Below, piece after piece: positions 53,482 through 59,000 of a stretch of DNA of 59,000 nt. The stretch comes from Bacillus weihaiensis (lineage in GTDB: Bacteria > Bacillota > Bacilli > Bacillales > Bacillaceae). Where the stretch lies: contig NZ_CP016020.1 of assembly GCF_001889165.1 (NCBI RefSeq), positions 4,096,001 to 4,155,000 of the forward strand, read 5' to 3'. Made by a program: the position numbers and the translations under genes. Below the pieces are notes generated by a model, which was given only the letters and a program-made list of their open reading frames with translations, made no database searches and was not told where the DNA came from. Every line of letters starts with the position of its first letter. The stretch's first letter is position 1.

Positions 53482-54474
53482 CTATCCCTCCTGCAATGTT
53501 AACACCAATTGCTCCATCAATAATTGTGGATTCACATTGGCATGAAGCCTTCTTTTTGCTTCTAAAATAGAAGTCATTTTATCTGTGACACTTCGTTGAG
53601 TCATTTGAAGGGCATGCTGTTTTAGTTGCTGCATCATGTCAGAGTAAATTACTTGCTGTTCATTTCCTAGCTGAATTGTAAGAAGATCCTTATAAAGATA
53701 TAAGAGCAAGTCTAACCCTGTTTCCTGCTTTTCTTTATCTTGAAAGTGGCTCATCCACTCTGAGTGTATATAAATCGGTGCCTGTCCCTTTCGATTGATT
53801 AGCACTTCATATAATTTTATCACTTTCATTCTAGCTTGTGCAAACCAATCATCTCTTGCTAGTCCAAATGCAGCTTCTGTATCATTTGTTACCTGAGCTA
53901 CAAGGGACGCAATATGCTTAGAAATATCTTGATTCATCACTGCTGCTTCAATTGCTTTAGGCTGTAACGGTTGAAAAGATACTAATTGACAGCGTGATAA
54001 AATCGTATTCAGCATTCTATGATACTGTTCTGTTATGAGGATTGCAATGGTGTTCGAGTGTGGCTCTTCTAAGAATTTTAACAAACTGTTTGCTGCGTTT
54101 GTCGTCATCTTATCTGCATGAACAAGGATGTAGAGCTTCTTATTTGATTCTACACCTGTTTTTGCGAATTCTTCTTGTAAGGATTGAATTTGAGATTTCT
54201 TTATGGAAAGCCCATCAGGCTCAACTACATGTACATCTGGATGATTACCTGAATCGATCCGTTTACAGTTCCGGCACTCTCCACATGGAGAAACTTGTTG
54301 AAGATTATCACAAAAGAAGCTTTTTGCCAGAAGAAAGCCTACATCTTTTTTACCTGTACCTTTTTTTCCCTCAAATAAATAAGCGTGGGCTAACCTCTTT
54401 TTCTCTATACTATTCGTTAGTAGTTTCGTAATCCGAGGTTGATAAACACGAACATCTTCCCAACTCTTTATCAT
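53482..54474 (-). CDS. holB: DNA polymerase III, delta-prime subunit
   Basis: Part of the clamp loader. AAA+ fold with EGKKGTGKKDV in place of a full Walker A (Lys rather than Ser/Thr after GK, as expected for an inactive delta-prime), a zinc knuckle CGECRNCKR, and sensor SRC (ILSRCQ). 330 aa from ATG 54474; a GTG three codons upstream (54483) is less likely. It lies before ricT as in B. subtilis. Confidence 0.95.
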   Translation of the reverse strand: MIKSWEDVRVYQPRITKLLTNSIEKKRLAHAYLFEGKKGTGKKDVGFLLAKSFFCDNLQQVSPCGECRNCKRIDSGNHPDVHVVEPDGLSIKKSQIQSLQEEFAKTGVESNKKLYILVHADKMTTNAANSLLKFLEEPHSNTIAILITEQYHRMLNTILSRCQLVSFQPLQPKAIEAAVMNQDISKHIASLVAQVTNDTEAAFGLARDDWFAQARMKVIKLYEVLINRKGQAPIYIHSEWMSHFQDKEKQETGLDLLLYLYKDLLTIQLGNEQQVIYSDMMQQLKQHALQMTQRSVTDKMTSILEAKRRLHANVNPQLLMEQLVLTLQEG

Positions 54475-54486
54475 TTCTATCACTCT

Positions 54487-54927
54487 TTACGTATATAAGT
54501 TAATGAGTAAGCCCTTTACCTCACCGATTTTAGAAAGAATATCAATTGTTGAGCTTTCCTTATGAACAATTTCATCCGTTAATTCTATCAATGATTTGTC
54601 AACCTGCTCGATAATTTTTAGGGACCTGCTATTCCCGTTATAGTCCCAACTTCGAGATTGCTTCATATCCATCCCATATTCGACTGCTTCATGGATGAAC
54701 TTTTTTACAAGAAGTTTGTATTTTGATAGTTCACTAAAATTTCTTGACTTAGAAAGTCGACGTCCTGCATCTTCTATATCAATAAGTAGCTTATTTAATT
54801 GATCCATTTGTAACTTATCGCCTTGCTTCGTTAATATACCTTGAAATCCCTTAGACGTTGGTTGCGCAACCTTCTGATCGATACCACGCTTCTCTAAAGT
54901 TGAGCGTATATCTTGTCCTACCTTCAT
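54487..54927 (-). CDS. yaaR: DUF327 protein YaaR
   Basis: 146 aa, predicted mostly helical, with the family block KKFIHEAVEYGMDMKQSRSW and the C-terminal KIGEVKGLLINLYT. No known activity. The start is ATG 54927, with GGGGGT 6 nt upstream; the longer frame to 54969 is not conserved. It sits just before holB. Confidence 0.9.
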   Translation of the reverse strand: MKVGQDIRSTLEKRGIDQKVAQPTSKGFQGILTKQGDKLQMDQLNKLLIDIEDAGRRLSKSRNFSELSKYKLLVKKFIHEAVEYGMDMKQSRSWDYNGNSRSLKIIEQVDKSLIELTDEIVHKESSTIDILSKIGEVKGLLINLYT

Positions 54928-55005
54928 GACGCTACCCCCATGATTTAATTGAGCTCTTTTCTTAAGCATACTTTTTTAGCCATATAGTCATCATCACACG
55001 TTTCA

Positions 55006-55125
55006 CCTAGGAAGCAAGAAAGAAAAGAACTCATCTCCCTAGATAGAGAGAAAAACCTTGACCCAGGGGAAAAATCCGACACTTGGAATTTTTCAATACA
55101 GGCAACATTTTATGCGAAAACCGTC
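55006..55125 (-). repeat. Dispersed intergenic repeat, copy C (between darA and yaaR)
   Basis: Same order of blocks as 21448-21565: CCTAGG with AAGCAAGAAAGAAAAG on the plus strand, self-pairing TCTC...GAGAG, AAAACCTTG, and a TGCGAAAACCG end. It begins 6 bp from the darA stop and fills the gap up to yaaR. Confidence 0.65.
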
Positions 55126-55130
55126 TTTTA

Positions 55131-55472
<342 letters not shown>

Positions 55473-55539
55473 TTATATTGTAACATGTTCATGTCACTGT
55501 ATCATTGCAACTTTTATGGTAATTTAATGGTATGAATAA

Positions 55540-56172
55540 TTAGTTCGAAAGATACTTCTTTAAAATTCCTTTTACATCATTAACCACTTCATCAATTGCC
55601 CGATCTGCTTGAACAACTGCTATTCGATTTGAAAAACGTTGTAGAACAATTTCATACCCTTCTTGTACCCTTTTATGGAACGTTAAATCCTCTAAATCAA
55701 GACGATTCTTTTCTCTTTCATCGCTTGCTGCAATTCTCTTTAATCCTATTTCAGGATCTATTTCAAAGTAAATTGTTAGATCAGGCATCATCTCATCAAT
55801 GGCAAATTGGTTAATTGATAAAACCTCATCTATCCCTAACCCTCTTGCATATCCTTGATAAGCTAAAGAGCTATCAATGAATCGATCGCAAAATACATGT
55901 TTCCCTTCTCGTATAGAGGGCATCACCTTCTCCACTAAATGCTGCCTTCTCGCAGCTGCATACAAGAGTGCTTCCGTTCTTGAGTCCATCTCTGTATGTT
56001 CCTTATCTAGTATTACACTCCTAATTTTCTCAGAAATGATAATACCCCCAGGCTCCCTCGTAAACATCGGTGCCATGTTTAGCATTTCTTTATCTCTCAT
56101 TAGATGCTCTAACACAGTTGTTTTGCCAGCACCCTCAGGTCCTTCAAATGTAATAAATTTACCTTTCAACAC
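55540..56172 (-). CDS. tmk: Thymidylate kinase
   Basis: Phosphorylates dTMP to dTDP. P-loop [13 protein letters not shown], the DR motif [15 protein letters not shown] and the LID region follow. 210 aa. The start is GTG at 56172; TTG one codon later is also possible, and GGTGAG precedes both. It lies between yaaO and darA, as in B. subtilis. Confidence 0.97.
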   Translation of the reverse strand: MLKGKFITFEGPEGAGKTTVLEHLMRDKEMLNMAPMFTREPGGIIISEKIRSVILDKEHTEMDSRTEALLYAAARRQHLVEKVMPSIREGKHVFCDRFIDSSLAYQGYARGLGIDEVLSINQFAIDEMMPDLTIYFEIDPEIGLKRIAASDEREKNRLDLEDLTFHKRVQEGYEIVLQRFSNRIAVVQADRAIDEVVNDVKGILKKYLSN

Positions 56173-56179
56173 TACTCAC

Positions 56180-57604
56180 CTATTTCTCCAAAATTGTTAT
56201 CTTACCTTTTTTCAATTGATTGTCACCTTGAATATTTACTCCCAACCTAATCATATCCTTAAGTTGTTCAATTGCTTCTCCAGTTATTTTCTCACCTTTT
56301 ACAAGAAACGGTATGCCCGGTGGATAAGGCACGATGAAATCGTAAGAAAAAGCGCCTATAGCTTCATCTAAAGGTACGACCCTCTTCTTGCAGGTTTGAA
56401 AAAATGTATAGGCATGCTCTAACTGATGTATTTTTTTCTCATCTTCTGATTTTACATAATGTAGCTTCTGAATAAATTTATTAGCATTTTGATGAGCTCC
56501 TGTTTTTAAATGAGCTAATCCTTCATTCTCTTTATGAAGGGGAAGAACTAACAAAACATTAATAGGATCAGCAAGCTCAACAAATACATTTCGTTCCTCC
56601 AACCAAGATTGGAGCTCATAGCCTGACCTACCATCAGTCGCTCTTAATGTCAGCTTAAGAGGATCTCTCCGGACAAATTCATCATTGGAGTATATTAGCT
56701 CTATACCTTCTATTTCTTCAATCTCCTTTATTGTTGCTTCAACAGCTTCTAAAATTTGACCACTACTATTATGAACAACAATTTCCTCTAAATAACCTCT
56801 TGCTAAATCAAGAGAAGCCATAATAGGATATGATGGACTACTACTTTGCAAGATAGATAAATAGTATTCAACCTTACTTTGGTCGATTATTTCACTATTA
56901 AAATGTAAAAATGATCCCATTGTCATAGCAGGCAGTGTTTTATGTGCAGAATGTACAATGATATCAGCACCTATATGAACTGCTGACACAGGAAACTGTT
57001 CCCCAGCAATGAAATGTGCACCATGTGCTTCATCTATAAGCACAGGTATTCTTGCTTGATGAGCTTGCTCAATAACAGTTGATAAATCAACCGATAAACC
57101 ATAATAATTAGGATTCGTTATAATTAACGCTTTTGCATTTGGATAGTCCTCTATCGCCTGTTTAATCGTTTCAAACTCTACATAGCTAGGAACCATTAAC
57201 TCCTGATCTATTTTCGGATGTAAAAAAACCGGGTGCGCCCCTGCTAATTGAAGTGCATGCATAATTGACTTGTGCGAGTTTCGTTGAACAAGAACAACAT
57301 CATCGTTCCCACAACAGGCCAAGACCATAGCTAGATTTCCAACTGTCGAACCATTAACCAAGAAGTATGAGCTCCTCACCCCATATAGCTCGGCAGTCAA
57401 CTGTTGGGCTTGCTCAATAACACCGGATGGATCATGTAGATCATCTAAACCAGTTAACTCGGTTACATCTACTGACAACATCTCCTTATAAAGAGGAATT
57501 GCAACCTCACTCAATACCGTTCCATTTTTATGCCCAGGAACATGAAAAGATATAGTATCTCGTCTCTTAAATTCCATTAGAGCTGTAAAAAGAGGTGTTT
57601 CCAT
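56180..57604 (-). CDS. yaaO: Orn/Lys/Arg decarboxylase family protein YaaO
   Basis: PLP-dependent decarboxylase of fold type I. The PLP Lys is in SAHKTLPAMTMGS; VNGSTVGN, DEAHGAHF and the N-terminal FHVPGHKNG are conserved. The C-terminal domain (PYPPGIPFLVKGE) is present, so it is complete. 474 aa from ATG 57604, with GGAGG 5 nt upstream; the longer frame uses a GTG inside that site. Substrate not certain; related SpeA decarboxylates arginine. Confidence 0.92.
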   Translation of the reverse strand: METPLFTALMEFKRRDTISFHVPGHKNGTVLSEVAIPLYKEMLSVDVTELTGLDDLHDPSGVIEQAQQLTAELYGVRSSYFLVNGSTVGNLAMVLACCGNDDVVLVQRNSHKSIMHALQLAGAHPVFLHPKIDQELMVPSYVEFETIKQAIEDYPNAKALIITNPNYYGLSVDLSTVIEQAHQARIPVLIDEAHGAHFIAGEQFPVSAVHIGADIIVHSAHKTLPAMTMGSFLHFNSEIIDQSKVEYYLSILQSSSPSYPIMASLDLARGYLEEIVVHNSSGQILEAVEATIKEIEEIEGIELIYSNDEFVRRDPLKLTLRATDGRSGYELQSWLEERNVFVELADPINVLLVLPLHKENEGLAHLKTGAHQNANKFIQKLHYVKSEDEKKIHQLEHAYTFFQTCKKRVVPLDEAIGAFSYDFIVPYPPGIPFLVKGEKITGEAIEQLKDMIRLGVNIQGDNQLKKGKITILEK

Positions 57605-57809
57605 TAAAACCTCCACGTCCTTTAATCAATCAGCCCAAAAATAAACAACTACATGACTGGGCTTACTTATATCACAATTATAGCAAGACTATTGATAAAC
57701 AGTATACACATAGCTTGATATATTTCATCCATTCAATAAATAGAAATATATACAGGTTGGAATTTGTTAACAGGGCCATTATCTGAAGCTGTATACTGAA
57801 AGAGTTCCT

Positions 57810-57844
57810 AAAATAAAAAGAGCCAACTTGCAAGTCAGCTCTTT
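57810..57844 (-). terminator. Terminator after csfB
   Basis: Stem AAGAGCTGACTT / AAGTTGGCTCTT followed by TTTTTATTTT on the minus strand. The 205 bp between it and yaaO hold no other gene; a short repeat AGCCCA...TGGGCT lies at about 57636-57663. Confidence 0.88.
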
Positions 57845-57916
57845 AAGACAATATTCATTCTATATTCAAAATGTTTTCAAACTCTGAACTTAATCTATTC
57901 AGGCATTTCTCTAAAA

Positions 57917-58126
57917 CTAAGAATAGAGTGGCGGATTCTTCACCCTTCTTAATTTGTTTAAATAAAACTGATACTTCTCATCTGCTGTATCCGTATTTTT
58001 TATATCATTTTCACATTCCACACATATAAAACTCGTATATAAATGAATCCCTGTTGCCTTCTTTTTATCACAAATAATACAAGTTTCCCCAGTTAGTTGA
58101 TCTAAACCCTTACGATTTGAATACAT
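57917..58126 (-). CDS. csfB: Anti-sigma-G factor CsfB (Gin)
   Basis: A 69-aa zinc-binding protein: CIICDKKK and FICVECEND provide two CxxC pairs. The end KLRRVKNPPLYS is typical of the family. In B. subtilis it blocks sigma G before engulfment and acts on sigma E. The start ATG at 58126 has GGAGGTGGAG upstream. Its promoter is a clear sigma F type. Normally followed by xpaC and yaaN, which are missing here. Confidence 0.94.
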   Translation of the reverse strand: MYSNRKGLDQLTGETCIICDKKKATGIHLYTSFICVECENDIKNTDTADEKYQFYLNKLRRVKNPPLYS

Positions 58127-58148
58127 TCACTCCACCTCCATACAATTA

Positions 58149-58177
58149 AGTTTTACCAGTTTTCTAGGTTTGTATAC
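58149..58177 (-). promoter_or_regulatory. SigF promoter of csfB
   Basis: On the minus strand GTATA (58173-58177), 15 bp, GGTAAAACT (58149-58157). Both fully match the sigma F consensus (GYWTA / GGNNANAMT). csfB is a model sigma F gene in B. subtilis. Confidence 0.85.
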
Positions 58178-58295
58178 TCTCATTTTGGTATGGATATTAG
58201 TACCGTATGAACATAAAAAATGATTGTGTATGTCTTAGTTAAAAAAATTTGAAGAGTTGAGGAATAAAAGTGAAGATTCAGCTTTTATTTATGGA

Positions 58296-58590
58296 TTATT
58301 TTCGAAATTGGCTCGTGTATTTTCGATTTCTTGTCAGATAAAAGAATTGCCACTAAATTGTCTCACTCTTTTTCCGTAAATGATTCTAGAACTTGACTAG
58401 ATTTGCAGCTATAGTCCGCTTTACTATTGAAACTACACCTATTTAGATGGTCTATTTTCGGTATTTTATGTTTTATTTTAGATATTTCACCTTTTATTTT
58501 CGGGTTTGACTTTTATTTTCGAAATTTTAGTGTTTATTTTCGAATTTGATCATTTTATTTTCGAATCTGATCATTTTATTTTCGAATTGC
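58296..58590. repeat. Tandem-like array of TTATTTTCGAA units
   Basis: About seven units of 19-21 bp from 58452 to 58590, each with TTATTTTCG followed by A/T; the last three read TTTATTTTCGAATYTGATCA or close to it. Two more units lie apart at about 58296-58330. Confidence 0.75.
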
Positions 58591-58634
58591 CTCTTTATCA
58601 ATTTTGCGACAACTTTAAATGCAAGTATCTCTCT

Positions 58635-58692
58635 ACTACCATCGGTATACCGGCTCGCGATAAGCGGCGAATCTCTTCGTCAGCTTGTTCGT
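58635..58692. repeat. 58-bp direct repeat, copy 1
   Basis: Identical over all 58 bp to 58943-59000. It begins with ACTACCATCGG (5S rRNA sequence) and goes on as TATACCGGCTCGCGATAAGC, with a palindromic CGGTATACCG at the joint. Not coding. Confidence 0.9.
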
Positions 58693-58868
58693 TCAGATCC
58701 TCATGTGCCAAGCCCGCACATTCCGGTCTTCTCTCTCTGCGCTTCCTCGACCTTCTTGCTTCTCCCAAGCCTAAGGACTTGTAGGACTTTTTTGTCTTCC
58801 TTTCTATAACTCAACCTTCGAACACTGTTTTTATGTACCTTCCGGTACAACTACTACCAAAACCACAC

Positions 58869-58897
58869 AAAAAAGACCAGTATCTCTACTGATCTTT
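58869..58897 (-). terminator. Terminator after the 5S fragment
   Basis: Stem AAAGATCAGTA / TACTGGTCTTT with loop GAGA, then TTTTTT on the minus strand, 11 bp after the 5S 3' end. It is a normal rRNA-operon terminator. Confidence 0.9.
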
Positions 58898-58908
58898 CTC
58901 TCATCTTA

Positions 58909-58953
58909 CCTGGCAACGTCCTACTCTCACGGGAAACCCCCAACTACCATCGG
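58909..58953 (-). rRNA. rrf: 5S rRNA, 3' fragment only (broken)
   Basis: The minus strand reads CCGATGGTAGTTGGGGGTTT then CCCGTGAGAGTAGGACGTTG and CCAGG, which is the 3' end of a Bacillus 5S rRNA. Upstream of CCGATGGTAGT the expected 5S sequence (GAACACGGAAGTTAAG region) is replaced by the 58-bp repeat. So only ~45 nt of 5S are present in this window. Confidence 0.8.
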
Positions 58954-59000
58954 TATACCGGCTCGCGATAAGCGGCGAATCTCTTCGTCAGCTTGTTCGT
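58943..59000. repeat. 58-bp direct repeat, copy 2 (overlaps the 5S fragment and reaches the window edge)
   Basis: Identical to 58635-58692. It may extend past the window. The first 11 bp are part of the 5S fragment. Confidence 0.9.

Larger units (their letters stand above)
58180..58868. other. Long non-coding region between csfB and the rRNA remnant
   Basis: No gene is supported. It holds the ~20-bp tandem array (58296-58590), the first copy of a duplicated junction (58635-58692) and a C/T-rich part (58690-58800). Open frames over the array are artefacts of the repeat. Confidence 0.6.

Noticed and set aside
58506-58809. Plus-strand frames rich in Phe/Ile over the tandem array
   Set aside because: They arise from translating the TTATTTTCGAA repeats; no start signals.

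Overview
The window is a 59 kb, low-GC stretch of a Bacillaceae chromosome lying just clockwise of the replication origin, read here in reverse. The gene order matches the Bacillus subtilis region between the rRNA operon after bofA (right edge) and the one after lysS (left edge). Nearly every gene is on the minus strand, pointing away from the right edge. abrB is the only convincing plus-strand gene. The sporulation genes (spoIIE, spoVT, spoVG, yabP, yabQ, yabG, sspF, fin, csfB, yabT) show an endospore former. The sequence alone does not fix the species.

Layout from right to left, which is the direction of transcription: a 5S rRNA 3' fragment fused to a foreign-looking repeat; csfB; yaaO-tmk; darA; yaaR-holB-ricT-yabA; trmN6-yazA-rsmI; abrB (plus strand); metG; tatD; yabE; rnmV-ksgA; yabG; veg; sspF; ispE; purR-ridA; spoVG; glmU-prs; ctc; pth; fin-mfd; spoVT; yabM-yabN-rqcP-yabP-yabQ-divIC-yabR; tRNA-Met and tRNA-Glu; spoIIE; yabS-yabT; tilS-hprT-ftsH; coaX-hslO-yacD-cysK; the folate operon pabB-pabA-pabC-sul-folB-folK-yazB-dusB-lysS; and the first ~470 nt of a 16S rRNA. 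Compared with B. subtilis, xpaC and yaaN are missing between csfB and yaaO.

Many promoters and terminators can be read directly. They include a Spo0A-type spoIIE promoter with 21-bp spacing, a SigH promoter for spoVG, SigF/SigG-type promoters for csfB, fin, sspF and possibly spoVT, a SigB-like promoter for ctc, PurR boxes at purR, and tandem veg promoters. Several start codons were moved from the longest reading frame to the codon supported by a ribosome-binding site and by family length.

The least ordinary parts lie between genes: (i) four exact Spo0A-box heptamers 220-340 bp upstream of abrB, next to a possible plus-strand promoter and a plus-strand terminator; (ii) a dispersed repeat of about 115-170 bp in three co-oriented copies upstream of spoIIE, metG and yaaR; (iii) a 120-bp inverted-repeat element directly after yabG; (iv) a chimeric 5S fragment with a duplicated 58-bp junction, plus a ~20-bp tandem array, at the right edge; (v) folB, which appears to start at an ATC codon. 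I found no phage, CRISPR array or defence system, and no clearly new protein system.
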